A stretch of 64,000 nt of DNA from JABDJX01 sp039942715 (GCA_039942715.1 JBDVBY010000003.1:124001-188000), one strand, 5' to 3'. Counted from the first letter of the stretch, positions 41,901 to 51,332 are shown. Numbers and translations: made by a program. The notes: generated from the letters alone by a model not told the origin.

Positions 41901-43700
41901 CTACGCCCCGCTTTCAAATAAATCGGTCAACTGGAACGTTTCGACATCCACCAACCCAAGGTCCGAAATCCGCAAACTTGGAATGACCACCAGAGCCAAA
42001 AGCGAATGTTGCATATAAGCGTTGTTCAACGTGCACCCACAAGCCGCCATCGCAGCAACCATCTTGTCGGCATTTGCAGCAACATCATGCGCGGGCCGAT
42101 CAGACATCAAACCTGCGATAGGAAGCTCGACCAGAGCCAGCTCTTCACCGTCTTTCCAAACCGTTACACCACCTCCGACCTCGCCCAGCCGGTTCGCCGC
42201 CTGTGCCATTGCCGCGCGGTCGGTTCCCACCACAATCATATGGTGACTGTCATGTGCGACCGTGGAGGCAATTGCCATTTTGCCCTGATACCCAAAGCCC
42301 GACACAAATCCATTGACCACATCGCCCGTTGCGCGATGCCTTTCGACCAAAGCGATCTGGCACACGCCGCTTTCACCTTCAACAACACCATCCACAACGG
42401 GCAGGTTGGCGGTCAAAGCTTCGGTAGGCGCTTGATTTTCGACAACCCCAATTACTTTGACAGTCACCGCGTTTTTGCCCTCTGGCGCGTCAATCTCAAA
42501 GTTAGACGCACCAAGCGTCTTGCCGAGACGTACCGTATCGCGCGCATCATCTGGCCAATTCAAGTGCGGGCACTCCACCGTTATCGTCCCCTGCTCAGCA
42601 ACGGTCCGCCCACGTGCAATCACATGTTCAATTGGCAGCGTCACAAGATTAGAGGTCAGAATCACATCCGCACGCCGACCTGGAGCAATCGAACCCAACT
42701 CGCGCTCAAGTCCAAAGTGCGTGGCCGTGTTAATCGTCGCCATCTGCAAAGCAATCAACGGATCACACCCGCAGTCAATCGCGTGACGCACAACACGGTT
42801 CATATGCCCATCATTAACCAATGTGCCCGAATGGCAATCATCTGTGCACAAAATGAAATTGCGAGGGTCCAATCCTTTCTCCGTCACCGCCGTGATCTGG
42901 CTTTCGACGTCGTACCACGCAGAGCCAAGACGCATCATCGAACGCATACCCAAACGCACCCGCGCTATCGCATCTGCCTCGGCCGTCCCCTCATGATCAT
43001 CCGCCGGACCACCCGCAGCATAAGCCGAAAATGCCACACCTTTGTCAGGAGAGGCATAATGCCCACCGACGGTTTTGCCCGCGTTCTGCGTCGCCCCGAT
43101 CTCGGCCAACATCTTTGCATCGCCATTGATCACACCGGGAAAGTTCATCATCTCACCTAACCCGATGATCCCCGGCCAAGACATCGCCTCTGCCACATCT
43201 TCAGGCGAAATTTCGAACCCAGTCGTTTCCAGTCCGGGGGCCGAAGGCGCACACGACGGCATTTGCGTAAAGATGTTGATCGGCTGCAGAAGCGCTTCGT
43301 CATGCATCAAGCGCACACCGCGCAGACCCAGCACATTGGCAATCTCATGTGGATCGGTAAACATGCTCGTCGTGCCATGCGGGATCACAGCAGCAGCAAA
43401 TTCAGCCGGAGTGAGCATGCCGCTTTCAATATGCATGTGCCCATCACAAAGCCCCGGGATCAGATAAGCCCCATCAGCCTCAATCACACGCGTGGTATCC
43501 CCAATGCAATGCGATGCATCAGGGCCAACATAGGCAAAACGCCCGGCGACAATACCGACCTCCCAGCCATCCAATACTTCACGCGACTGCACATTCACCA
43601 GCCGCCCCCCACGAATCACCAGATCTGCAGATGCGCGCCCGGCCGCAACAGCCACAAGCGCGGCCGCACTTTCAGCCCAAGTTTTAAGGGTATGTTCCAT
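41901..43700 (-). CDS. ade: Adenine deaminase
   Basis: A 599-residue amidohydrolase converting adenine to hypoxanthine and ammonia. The metal-binding HxH-type site is in LCDGHMHIESGMLTPAEFA. Other family blocks are FTDPHEIANVLG, LCTDDCHSGTLV and the C-terminal domain VAHDSHHMIVVGTD. The start is uncertain: ATG 43700 has GGTGGG about ten bases upstream, while a TTG at 43727 would add nine residues. Forms a salvage pair with amn. Confidence 0.92.
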   Translation of the reverse strand: MEHTLKTWAESAAALVAVAAGRASADLVIRGGRLVNVQSREVLDGWEVGIVAGRFAYVGPDASHCIGDTTRVIEADGAYLIPGLCDGHMHIESGMLTPAEFAAAVIPHGTTSMFTDPHEIANVLGLRGVRLMHDEALLQPINIFTQMPSCAPSAPGLETTGFEISPEDVAEAMSWPGIIGLGEMMNFPGVINGDAKMLAEIGATQNAGKTVGGHYASPDKGVAFSAYAAGGPADDHEGTAEADAIARVRLGMRSMMRLGSAWYDVESQITAVTEKGLDPRNFILCTDDCHSGTLVNDGHMNRVVRHAIDCGCDPLIALQMATINTATHFGLERELGSIAPGRRADVILTSNLVTLPIEHVIARGRTVAEQGTITVECPHLNWPDDARDTVRLGKTLGASNFEIDAPEGKNAVTVKVIGVVENQAPTEALTANLPVVDGVVEGESGVCQIALVERHRATGDVVNGFVSGFGYQGKMAIASTVAHDSHHMIVVGTDRAAMAQAANRLGEVGGGVTVWKDGEELALVELPIAGLMSDRPAHDVAANADKMVAAMAACGCTLNNAYMQHSLLALVVIPSLRISDLGLVDVETFQLTDLFESGA

Positions 43701-43781
43701 CCCCGAAAATCCCACCAATTTCGACAAGCTTCAAGCCCTCATTGACTGGAACTCCTCCACAAATCGCGCCAAAGTCAATTC

Positions 43782-44627
43782 ATGACCAAAACTTTGCTTT
43801 CCATCGGCCACGGCTTTTCCGCCCGCGCGCTCGCGCCCCTGCTGTTAAAACGCGGCTGGACCATCATCGGCACGACGCGAGGCGCAGAAAAAGCCTCCGT
43901 TCTTCAAACCGAGGGCGTAACGCCGCTGATTTGGCCGGGAAACCCGCTACCGATCGAGAAGGCAACGCACCTGCTTACCTCTGTTGCACCGGGCAAGGAC
44001 GGCGACCCTGTTTTGAACGAAGTCTTTGATGCTCTTAAGAATGCCAAACATCTGGAATGGGTCGGCTACCTCTCTACCACCGGTGTTTACGGCGACCATG
44101 GCGGTGGCTGGGTTGATGAAAACGCCTCTCTCACACCCGCCACAAAACGCGGTCAAGCGCGTGTTGAGGCCGAAGCCGCATGGGCGCGCCTTGGACTACC
44201 CCTACACATCTTTCGCCTTGCCGGCATCTATGGCCCCGGCCGCGGCCCATTTGCAAAAGTGCGCGCAGGCACGGCGCGACGCATCATCAAAAAAGACCAA
44301 GTCTTTAGCCGAACCCACGTCGAAGACATCGCGCAGATCGTCCTCGCCTCAATCGACAAGCCAAATCCCGGTGCAGCGTATAATGTTTGCGACGACAACC
44401 CAGCCCCGCCACAAGACGTGATCGCCTACGCCGCCGAACTCTTAGGGCTGCCAATTCCGTCCGAAGTCGCCTTTGAGGACGCAGAGATGACACCAATGGC
44501 GCGTAGCTTTTACTCAGACAGCAAAAAAGTCCGCAACGACCGGATCAAAGACGAACTGGGCGTCAAGCTTATTTACCCCACTTATCAAGCGGGCTTGAAA
44601 GCCTTGCTAAAGGCAGAGACTTCTTAA
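43782..44627 (+). CDS. NAD(P)-binding SDR-family protein (YeeZ-like)
   Basis: A 281-residue protein with an atypical Rossmann start (TLLSIGHGFSARALAPLL). The SDR-extended features are STTGVYGDHGGGWVDE and the FRLAGIYGPGRGPF block, where Tyr replaces the usual YxxxK centre in part; no clear YxxxK is seen. This matches the YeeZ/NAD-dependent epimerase-like group of unknown substrate. Convergent with ispA; copy 2 of the dispersed repeat lies between the stops. Confidence 0.8.
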   Translation: MTKTLLSIGHGFSARALAPLLLKRGWTIIGTTRGAEKASVLQTEGVTPLIWPGNPLPIEKATHLLTSVAPGKDGDPVLNEVFDALKNAKHLEWVGYLSTTGVYGDHGGGWVDENASLTPATKRGQARVEAEAAWARLGLPLHIFRLAGIYGPGRGPFAKVRAGTARRIIKKDQVFSRTHVEDIAQIVLASIDKPNPGAAYNVCDDNPAPPQDVIAYAAELLGLPIPSEVAFEDAEMTPMARSFYSDSKKVRNDRIKDELGVKLIYPTYQAGLKALLKAETS

Positions 44628-44640
44628 CGTTCATCTATTC

Positions 44641-44681
44641 AAAAATACTCCGGGGAGGCCTGGAGGGGCTGGCCCCTCCAG
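44641..44681 (-). repeat. Dispersed terminator-like intergenic repeat, copy 2
   Basis: Read on the minus strand a perfect nine-base-pair hairpin CTGGAGGGG/CCCCTCCAG (44660-44681) is followed by CCTCCCCGGAGTATTTTT. It follows the ispA stop and shares the CCGGAGTATTTTT-type block with copy 1. It probably ends the petP-to-ispA transcript. Confidence 0.65.
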
Positions 44682-44703
44682 TTGATCCGCGATCAAAGCG
44701 ACC

Positions 44704-45570
44704 CTAAAAACGCCGCTCGACAACAAATCGAGCGGCATCGCGCAATCCATCTGCGCGTGCATCAAATGACTCCAAGGCAGAAACCGCCTCATTCACCAAT
44801 TCCTCAGCCCGAGTCCGCGCGCCATTTACGCCCAAATGGTCCACAAACGTCGCCTTGCCCGCCCCTGCATCCTTGCCAACACGCTTGCCCGTTTGCGCCT
44901 CATCTCCGGTGACATCCAGCAAATCATCGGCAATCTGAAACGCCAGACCAAGCGCGGTTGCATAGCGCGTCAAAGCAGTCTTATCCCCCTGACCCAAAAT
45001 CGCACCTGCCTCAGCGGACCAACGGATCAAAGCACCGGTTTTGTTCGCTTGCAGTGCAGTGATCTCATCCAGCGACAACCGTTCACGAGCGGTCTCCGCC
45101 GCAATATCTTGCGCCTGTCCCAGCACCATGCCCGCAGCACCTGATGCTTTTGCCAAGCTTAATATCAACGCGGCACGCACATCTCCGCTCGCATCCAATC
45201 CGCCCAAAACTTCAAACGCCAAAGTCTGCAAAGCATCACCAGCAAGAATAGCCGTCGCATCATCCCATTTCACGTGAACTGTCGGTTGCCCACGGCGTAG
45301 ATCATCATCGTCCATTGTCGGCAGATCATCGTGCACCAGCGAATAAGCATGAAGACACTCGATCGCGACAGCCGCTTGGATTGTTACCGTGCGCGGTACG
45401 CCAAACAATCCGGCGCTTTCGATCACCAAATACCCGCGCAAGCGTTTTCCACCATTCATGGCATGCGCCATAGCGTGCAAAATCTCGCTTTCGGGCAATT
45501 GATTTAAAACGTTGATTGTCGCTGTGCCTATTTCGACACTTGTCGCGCGGAGTTGGTCTTCAAAGCTCAC
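44704..45570 (-). CDS. ispA: Polyprenyl (farnesyl/geranylgeranyl) diphosphate synthase
   Basis: A 288-residue trans-prenyltransferase. The first Asp-rich motif DDLPTMDDDDLRRG and the second DDLLD (QIADDLLDVTGD) are both intact. Residues before the first motif (AYSLVHDD) suggest farnesyl diphosphate synthase size, but product length cannot be fixed by eye. The start is GTG at 45570, overlapping the xseB stop (GTGA). In many relatives dxs comes next; here the strand ends with a hairpin repeat. Confidence 0.9.
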   Translation of the reverse strand: MSFEDQLRATSVEIGTATINVLNQLPESEILHAMAHAMNGGKRLRGYLVIESAGLFGVPRTVTIQAAVAIECLHAYSLVHDDLPTMDDDDLRRGQPTVHVKWDDATAILAGDALQTLAFEVLGGLDASGDVRAALILSLAKASGAAGMVLGQAQDIAAETARERLSLDEITALQANKTGALIRWSAEAGAILGQGDKTALTRYATALGLAFQIADDLLDVTGDEAQTGKRVGKDAGAGKATFVDHLGVNGARTRAEELVNEAVSALESFDARADGLRDAARFVVERRF

Positions 45571-45809
45571 GATACATCAAGCGGTGCGGTGCCTTTCGGC
45601 TGCCCAGCCTCGTCAAACGTAATCTGAGCCACCTTCTCTTCGGCTTCGGCAAGTTTCTTTTTGCAATGATCCTTTAAGGCCGCACCGCGTTCATAAAGCT
45701 TAATGGAATCCTCAAGCGGCACATCACCAGACTCAAGCTGTCCGACAACAACTTCCAGCTCTTTCATCGCTTGCTCAAAGCTCATTTCAGCTACAGGTGT
45801 TTCGCTCAT
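45567..45809 (-). CDS. xseB: Exodeoxyribonuclease VII small subunit XseB
   Basis: An 80-residue subunit of the ssDNA-degrading exonuclease VII. The family pattern MSFEQAMKELEVVVGQLESGDVPLEDSIKLYERG is easily recognised in the first 45 residues. It overlaps the upstream HDAC-like gene (ATGA) and the downstream ispA (GTGA), the usual alphaproteobacterial coupling. Confidence 0.95.
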   Translation of the reverse strand: MSETPVAEMSFEQAMKELEVVVGQLESGDVPLEDSIKLYERGAALKDHCKKKLAEAEEKVAQITFDEAGQPKGTAPLDVS

Positions 45810-46729
45810 TCGCTTTCCCTCAAGACAATCACATGGGCGGACGTTGCCGCCGCCAGCGCGTGCAAATCATAGCCGCCTTCAAGTGTCGAGACCACACGCC
45901 CGTTCGCATGCGCGCCCGCCAACTCACAAATGGCCTGCGTGACCCAAGTGAAATCCTCCGTCGACCAATTCAGATTTGCCAGCGGATCATCCGCGTGCGC
46001 ATCAAATCCAGCAGAAATAACAATCAACTCGGGCGCAAAATCATCGACTGCAGGCAAAATCTGATCGCCCCAAGCTCGCTTCATCTCAATACCGCCAGTC
46101 ATGGGTGCAAGCGGCACGTTAATTACGTTGTCATGTGCGCCGGTTTCATGCGGTGCACCCGAACCGGGCCAAAGCGGGCTTTGATGCGACGAGACAAAGA
46201 GTGCTCTCTCTTCATCCCACAGCAAATCCTGCGTGCCGTTGCCGTGGTGCACATCGAAATCAAGTACAGCAACGCGACTTAAACCGTGATGGTCCAAAGC
46301 ACGCTTGGCAGCAATCGCAGCATTTCCAAACAGGCAAAAGCCCATCGGCGTCGCGGATTCCGCATGATGCCCCGGCGGGCGCATCGCAACAAAAGCCGTC
46401 TTTGCCTCGCCTGCAATCACCGCATCGACAGCAGCACAACACCCTCCAACTCCGCGCATAGCAGCGTCCAATGAGCCGGGCGACATGTGCGTATCGCCAT
46501 CCAATGAAATGTACCCTTGCGCAGGTACCGAGGCTTCAATCTGCTCAAGGTATCCTTCAGGGTGACACCGCAAAACTTCCGCGCGATCCGCAACAGGGGC
46601 TTCACGCCACTCCAAACCCTCTAGCTTTTTGAGAGCGGGGACTATCGCCTCGATACGCGCAACCTGCTCGGGATGTCCCGGCGGTGTGACATGGTTCAAA
46701 GCAGCATCGTGGGAGTAGATCAGTGTCAT
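45806..46729 (-). CDS. Histone deacetylase family protein (acetoin utilisation/APAH-like)
   Basis: A 307-residue zinc-dependent deacetylase-fold protein. The active site reads DFDVHHGNGTQDLLW, RPPGHHAESATPMGFC holds the His pair, and the second Asp is in ISAGFDAHADDPLA. Natural substrates in bacteria are mostly unknown (polyamines or acetylated proteins are possible). It begins 9 bp after petR on the same strand and overlaps xseB by 4 bp. Confidence 0.9.
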   Translation of the reverse strand: MTLIYSHDAALNHVTPPGHPEQVARIEAIVPALKKLEGLEWREAPVADRAEVLRCHPEGYLEQIEASVPAQGYISLDGDTHMSPGSLDAAMRGVGGCCAAVDAVIAGEAKTAFVAMRPPGHHAESATPMGFCLFGNAAIAAKRALDHHGLSRVAVLDFDVHHGNGTQDLLWDEERALFVSSHQSPLWPGSGAPHETGAHDNVINVPLAPMTGGIEMKRAWGDQILPAVDDFAPELIVISAGFDAHADDPLANLNWSTEDFTWVTQAICELAGAHANGRVVSTLEGGYDLHALAAATSAHVIVLRESE

Positions 46730-46738
46730 TCGCGCCCC

Positions 46739-47437
46739 TTAGTCAGGCGCCAACATATACCCGGCGCCGCGTACAGTCTGCAAATACCGCGGCTGCTTTG
46801 GATCAGCCTCGATCTTGCGACGTAGGCGCGTGATTTGAACATCAACTGCGCGTTCCTGCGCTTGTCCACCATCGCGGCCTAGATCCTCGACCAGCTTTGC
46901 GCGACTCAAAGGTTCGCTGAGCGCGCCACAGAATATCCGCATCAATTGCGCTTCGGTCGCCGTCAAACGCACCGGGGTGTCGCCATCCCACATCGTGCCT
47001 TTTTCAACATCGTAGCGCAGGGCACCCAATGAGAGCACTTTAGGCGTCGCATCCGCAGGTTCAGACGGTGGCACGCGTCGCAGGATCGAATTGATCCGCA
47101 GCAGCAATTCCTTGGGCTCAAACGGTTTGGCCAGATAATCATCCGCGCCCGCCTCAAGCCCGGCAATCCGCTCGGCCGTTTCAGCCTTGGCCGTCAGCAA
47201 AAGGATAGGAACCTCGCGCTCGGCACGCAAACGCTTGCAAAAGCTAACACCATCTTCGCCTGGCATCATCACATCAAGCACGATCATATCGAAATCCAAG
47301 CCTGATAAGATGCGCTCGGCATGTGCCGCATCGCGCGCGGCGGATACCAAAAAACCATTGCGCATCAGGAACTTTTGCAAAAGCCCGCGAATGCGTTCGT
47401 CGTCGTCAACAATCAGAAGATGTGCGTCAGGGTCCAT
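46739..47437 (-). CDS. petR: OmpR-family response regulator PetR
   Basis: A 232-residue regulator: receiver (about 1-120) with acidic pair DDDE, phospho-acceptor Asp in MIVLDVMMPGEDG and Lys in DDYLAKPFEPKE; then an OmpR/PhoB winged helix (about 135-230) with the final hairpin VQITRLRRKIEADPKQPRYLQTVRGAGYML shortened here to its core, VRGAGYML. It is 3 bp from a MarR-type gene, the order known for petP-petR in Rhodobacter, where the pair affects cytochrome bc1 expression. The target here is inferred. Confidence 0.85.
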   Translation of the reverse strand: MDPDAHLLIVDDDERIRGLLQKFLMRNGFLVSAARDAAHAERILSGLDFDMIVLDVMMPGEDGVSFCKRLRAEREVPILLLTAKAETAERIAGLEAGADDYLAKPFEPKELLLRINSILRRVPPSEPADATPKVLSLGALRYDVEKGTMWDGDTPVRLTATEAQLMRIFCGALSEPLSRAKLVEDLGRDGGQAQERAVDVQITRLRRKIEADPKQPRYLQTVRGAGYMLAPD

Positions 47438-47440
47438 GTC

Positions 47441-47947
47441 TTAGCCACCGCTTTCCTTTAGACGGGCGTAATGCTTTCGCATGTCGCTGTCCATCATCGC
47501 TTCCAATACCTGCTTGAAACCGGCAACCGCCTCGGGTCCGGTTTGGCGAAACGCCGCCCGCATCCGGTCTCGCTGTGCGTTGGACAGTTCCGCCTCAAGC
47601 TCTTCACCCAATTCCGTCAGATTTAGATGCCGCTCACGCTTATCGCGTGTTCCAATCTCGCTTTGCACCAACCCATCTTCGATCAAAGTTCGCAAAACGC
47701 GGTTCAACGATTGTTTGGTCACCCCAAGGATCGACAGGAGGTTATTCACCGTTGTTCCAGGCGAGCGATGGATGAAATGCACTGCGCGGTGATGCGCGCG
47801 CCCATAGCCTTTGTCTAGCAATATGCGGTCGGGATCAGCCGTGAACCCGCGATAGGCAAAGAACATTGCCTCGATCCCTTTCCGAAGCTGATCGTCGGTC
47901 AGGAACAGCAGATTTTGACTGCGCGTGCCTTCGCTCGTCTCGGCCAT
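47441..47947 (-). CDS. petP: MarR-family transcriptional regulator PetP
   Basis: A 168-residue winged-helix regulator with the MarR signature VTKQSLNRVLRTLIEDGLVQSEIGTRDKRERHLNLTELG split over residues about 80-118. The N-terminus (LLFLTDDQLRKGIEAMFFAYR) matches the PetP group. It lies directly ahead of petR. GGAGGTAGCT gives a strong ribosome site. It is divergent from ilvE. Confidence 0.82.
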   Translation of the reverse strand: MAETSEGTRSQNLLFLTDDQLRKGIEAMFFAYRGFTADPDRILLDKGYGRAHHRAVHFIHRSPGTTVNNLLSILGVTKQSLNRVLRTLIEDGLVQSEIGTRDKRERHLNLTELGEELEAELSNAQRDRMRAAFRQTGPEAVAGFKQVLEAMMDSDMRKHYARLKESGG

Positions 47948-48085
47948 AGCTACCTCCAGTTCAATCTCAATTTATGTCAGCCTTGTTGACATTCCAAGAC
48001 CCAACTGGTAGCGATTCTCGAATTTTCCGCAATATTATGACCGATGCGGACCAAATGGCGCAACTTTCGCAAAAGGAACGAAAAC

Positions 48086-48955
48086 ATGGCTGGCGCATAC
48101 GATGATCGCGATGGACTCATCTGGATGGATGGCAAAATGCAAGACTGGCGCTCGGCGCAGGTGCACGTCCTAACCCACGCCATGCACTACGCTTCTTCTG
48201 TGTTTGAAGGCGAGCGCGCTTACAACGGCAAGATTTTCAGGTCGCGTGATCACTCTGAACGCCTCCATTTCTCTGCCGGTGAGCTAGATTTTGAAATCCC
48301 ATACACTGTCGATGAGATTGAGGCCGCCAAACAAGAAGTTCTTACCGCCAACGGTTTGACCGACGCCTATGTGCGCGCTGTTGCGTGGCGCGGTGCTGGT
48401 GAAGACATGGGGGTCGCATCTGCCAAAAACCCAGTTCATTTGGCCATCGCATCTTGGGAATGGGGTGCCTACTACGGCGATGCTAAAATGAAGGGGGCCA
48501 AACTTGATATCTCCAAGTGGAAACGCCCTTCGCCCGAAACTATTCCGGTGCACGCAAAAGCAGCTGGTCTTTACATGATCTGCACGACATCAAAGCACGC
48601 TGCTGAAGCGAAAGGATGCTCAGACGCGCTTTTCATGGACTATCGCGGTTACGTCGCAGAGGCGACGGGTGCAAATATCTTTTTCGTTAAAGATGGCGAA
48701 GTACACACGCCAAAACCCGACTGTTTTTTGAATGGTCTGACGCGTCAGACGGTGATCGGTATGCTCAAAGATCGCCAGATCAAGGTGCACGAGCGCGTCA
48801 TCATGCCGGAAGAACTTGAGAGTTTTGAGCAGTGCTGGCTCACCGGCACAGCAGCCGAGGTAACTCCAGTTGGGCAGATTGCCGATTACAACTTTGAGGT
48901 TGGTGCAATCACGCGCGAGATCGCAGAAGGCTACGAAAAACTGGTGCGCAGCTAG
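48086..48955 (+). CDS. ilvE: Branched-chain amino acid aminotransferase
   Basis: A 289-residue fold-type IV PLP transaminase that interconverts Val, Leu, Ile and their keto acids. The N-terminus AYDDRDGLIWMDGKM, HAMHYASSVFEGERAY and the C-terminal LTGTAAEVTPVGQI are family blocks; the PLP Lys is expected in the K(W)KRPSPETIPVHAKAAGLY region. ATG 48086 follows AAAAGGAAC. The stop overlaps the convergent esterase by 4 bp. Confidence 0.92.
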   Translation: MAGAYDDRDGLIWMDGKMQDWRSAQVHVLTHAMHYASSVFEGERAYNGKIFRSRDHSERLHFSAGELDFEIPYTVDEIEAAKQEVLTANGLTDAYVRAVAWRGAGEDMGVASAKNPVHLAIASWEWGAYYGDAKMKGAKLDISKWKRPSPETIPVHAKAAGLYMICTTSKHAAEAKGCSDALFMDYRGYVAEATGANIFFVKDGEVHTPKPDCFLNGLTRQTVIGMLKDRQIKVHERVIMPEELESFEQCWLTGTAAEVTPVGQIADYNFEVGAITREIAEGYEKLVRS

Positions 48956-49752
48956 CTTTCATCAATTGCCACAAGAAAACGGGTCATATCGCCGAGCAAC
49001 GTCTTAAGATGTTTGTTCGGCAACATGATTTCGTGTCCTGCGCCTTTGAACGTTTTGAACAAGACAGTCACACCGGCTGTTTTCAAAGCGCGCGCCATTG
49101 AGACCGATTGCCCCAACGGGACAAGTGTATCGCTTTCTCCGTGAAACAAAAAGACAGGTGGGTCGTGGCGATCCACAATTGAAATTGGCGACGCTTGACG
49201 CGCGGGCGTGGATTTTAGGTAAGCGTCGATGTCCCGGCGCAACTGCGCATGTGGGGTTTCAGCGCGCGCGACCGCGAAATCCGAAATGCCAGCAACGGAT
49301 ACGATACCAGCAATATTCGTATCGCTTAGTCCGGCGCTTAGGGCCAAGGTTGCGCCAGCGGAATACCCGATCAAGACTATTTTGCCAGAATCTATGCCAA
49401 GCGATCCAGCATTGCCACGCATCCATTTGACCGCGCTTTTCACGTCCTCAAGTGCTGCTGGATATGCATGCCCTTGCGATGTCAAACGATAAGAGATCGT
49501 TGCTGATGTGAAGCCACCTTGCGCCAACAGTTTGCAATAGCCGAGCATTTGCGATCGATCGCCCGACGAAAAACCGCCACCGTGGATAAAGATCAGACCT
49601 GTCTTGCGGACTGGCCCATCAGGTTCGCAAAGCTCGAGGCTTTGGCCAGAAGCAGAGTAAACCTGCCCTTTCGAAGCACTCGGCCCACCGCAGGCCGCAA
49701 TGGCAAATAAAACTAACGTAAATAAAGATAAGAATTTCAACGTCGGTTTCAT
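48952..49752 (-). CDS. Alpha/beta-hydrolase lipoprotein (esterase-like)
   Basis: A 266-residue predicted lipoprotein: signal peptide with lipobox AIAAC (Cys at about residue 21). The hydrolase core has an oxyanion-hole HGGGF of the hormone-sensitive-lipase type, the nucleophile Ser in GYSAGA, the Asp in GESDTLVPLG and the His in GAGHEIMLP. It is probably an esterase at the cell envelope; the substrate is unknown. Confidence 0.85.
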   Translation of the reverse strand: MKPTLKFLSLFTLVLFAIAACGGPSASKGQVYSASGQSLELCEPDGPVRKTGLIFIHGGGFSSGDRSQMLGYCKLLAQGGFTSATISYRLTSQGHAYPAALEDVKSAVKWMRGNAGSLGIDSGKIVLIGYSAGATLALSAGLSDTNIAGIVSVAGISDFAVARAETPHAQLRRDIDAYLKSTPARQASPISIVDRHDPPVFLFHGESDTLVPLGQSVSMARALKTAGVTVLFKTFKGAGHEIMLPNKHLKTLLGDMTRFLVAIDES

Positions 49753-49794
49753 GAAACCAATATGCTTGGTTTGGAGTGCAAAATCCAGTTTGGC

Positions 49795-50166
49795 TTAACT
49801 ACCGGGACCAAAGCGTGTTGGAATGGCACGCTCATCTTGGTCATTCTCAGCACTCCAGGACGTCAATGCAGCGGCGCGAATATCAAGTTCTTTCGTTGAC
49901 TGAACAGCCCATACTGCCGACACAAAAGCGCTTTGAAAAAAGATGATCAGGTTCAGCGTTACAAAGTACTCAGATGGGCGCGTTTTGGTGCCACACAAGA
50001 TTTGCGCAAGCTTAGCGCCAGCCGCGCCACCCATCCACGATAGGTACAAAATCTCCCGCTCTGGAACACGCCGCTTTCCTTTCACGACGCACGCTTTGTC
50101 AAAGATCGAAAGCCCCAAAGCCAGCGTATTAACAACCGCGAAATATATCAGCAGACCTTGTGTCAC
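49795..50166 (-). CDS. DUF1294 family membrane protein
   Basis: A protein of about 123 residues with two or more membrane segments (GLLIYFAVVNTLALGLSIFDK, then YFVTLNLIIFFQSAFVSAVWAV) and the DUF1294 core block REILYLSWMGGAAGAKLAQI. Function unknown. I propose GTG 50166, preceded by AAAGGG, as the start, because the upstream ATG (50274) lies inside queG and gives an N-terminus that does not match the family. Start confidence is moderate. Confidence 0.7.
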   Translation of the reverse strand: MTQGLLIYFAVVNTLALGLSIFDKACVVKGKRRVPEREILYLSWMGGAAGAKLAQILCGTKTRPSEYFVTLNLIIFFQSAFVSAVWAVQSTKELDIRAAALTSWSAENDQDERAIPTRFGPGS

Positions 50167-50243
50167 GTTTTGTAAAAACCCTTTATTTACAGGGCATATT
50201 TGCACAATCCATCGCCATAATCGAGTTTTTAGTCCGAAAGATT

Positions 50244-51332
50244 TTACCCAAATTGCAAGCGCTCTGCCGCCCATCTCGCCGCATCTGCAACTGTTCCGTC
50301 TGAGTCGTTGGCCAGGCCAAGCGCGATGTCACGAAGCTCGACATTTTCAGAATTGCCAATCGCATAAAGCACATTGCGTACAAATCGGTCACGCCCAACC
50401 CGCTTGATCGGCGAGCCAGAGAACTTTGTGCGAAACCCGGCATCATCCAAAATTGCGAGTTCTGCCAAAGGTGGCGCATCCAGATCACCGCGTGCATCGT
50501 ACTTTTGATCACGCGCTGTTGTGGCAAACTTATTCCACGGGCAGACGGCTAAACAATCGTCACATCCATAAATGCGGTTACCCAACTTGCCCCGCAAATC
50601 GGGATCGACCGGCCCTTTGTGCTCGATTGTCAGATATGAAATGCAGCGCCGCGCATCCAACTTGAAAGGAGCGGGAAAGGCATCAGTCGGGCAGATATCC
50701 AAACACTTGCGACAACTTCCGCAATGCTCCACCTCAGCATTATCAATGGGGAGCTCAGCAGTCGTGAAGATGGCGCCAAGGAAAAACCAATTGCCCAAAT
50801 CGCGGCTCAGCAGGTTTGTGTGCTTGCCTTGCCAACCCACGCCCGCAGCTTGCCCAAGCGGCTTTTCAGCAACCGGAGCGGTATCGACAAATACCTTCAC
50901 CTCGCACGCGGCTTTGGCCACCAACCAACGTGCCACGCGCTTTAATCGTTTCTTGCACACATCATGATAGTCTCGACCGCGCGCATAAACTGAAACTGTC
51001 CCATGATCGCTCCGCTTCAAATCTTCTAAAGGATCATGATCGGGCGTGTAAGGTTCCGCCAGCATGATGACGGATCGCGCCTCAGGCCAAAGGGCAGATG
51101 GATCACTCCGCCAATGTGCCCGCTCGGCAAGCCAACCCATTTGCCCGTGATACTCTGCTTTAAGAAACGCTTCCAAACGTGCGGGTACATCAGGAATGGC
51201 ACTCGGGCGGCACACCCGCGCCACTGCAAAACCAGCCTCGCTCGCCTCCGCTACCAAAGCCGCTTTCAATTCATGCGGGTCAGAAATCAAGGTCAGCGTA
51301 GTGTGGCGGTGGAGGGAAGCCAGGCACGGCAT
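50244..51332 (-). CDS. queG: Epoxyqueuosine reductase QueG
   Basis: A 362-residue cobalamin-dependent iron-sulfur enzyme making the last step of queuosine in tRNA. The two ferredoxin-type clusters are visible: CGSCRKCLDICPTDAF and, later, YGCDDCLAVCPWNKF. Other family blocks include GVGWQGKHTNLLSRDLGNWFFLG. The C-terminus carries a HEAT-like tail (GRDRFVRNVLYAIGNS). Its proposed ATG overlaps the fzlA 3' end by 53 bp; a TTG at 51290 would reduce the overlap to 11 bp. Confidence 0.93.
   Translation of the reverse strand: MPCLASLHRHTTLTLISDPHELKAALVAEASEAGFAVARVCRPSAIPDVPARLEAFLKAEYHGQMGWLAERAHWRSDPSALWPEARSVIMLAEPYTPDHDPLEDLKRSDHGTVSVYARGRDYHDVCKKRLKRVARWLVAKAACEVKVFVDTAPVAEKPLGQAAGVGWQGKHTNLLSRDLGNWFFLGAIFTTAELPIDNAEVEHCGSCRKCLDICPTDAFPAPFKLDARRCISYLTIEHKGPVDPDLRGKLGNRIYGCDDCLAVCPWNKFATTARDQKYDARGDLDAPPLAELAILDDAGFRTKFSGSPIKRVGRDRFVRNVLYAIGNSENVELRDIALGLANDSDGTVADAARWAAERLQFG

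Noticed and set aside
42006..43160. Long plus-strand open frame of 384 codons
   Set aside because: It is fully antisense to adenine deaminase, has no ribosome site and its composition (Arg/His/Cys-rich, no family pattern) is that of a frame shadow.
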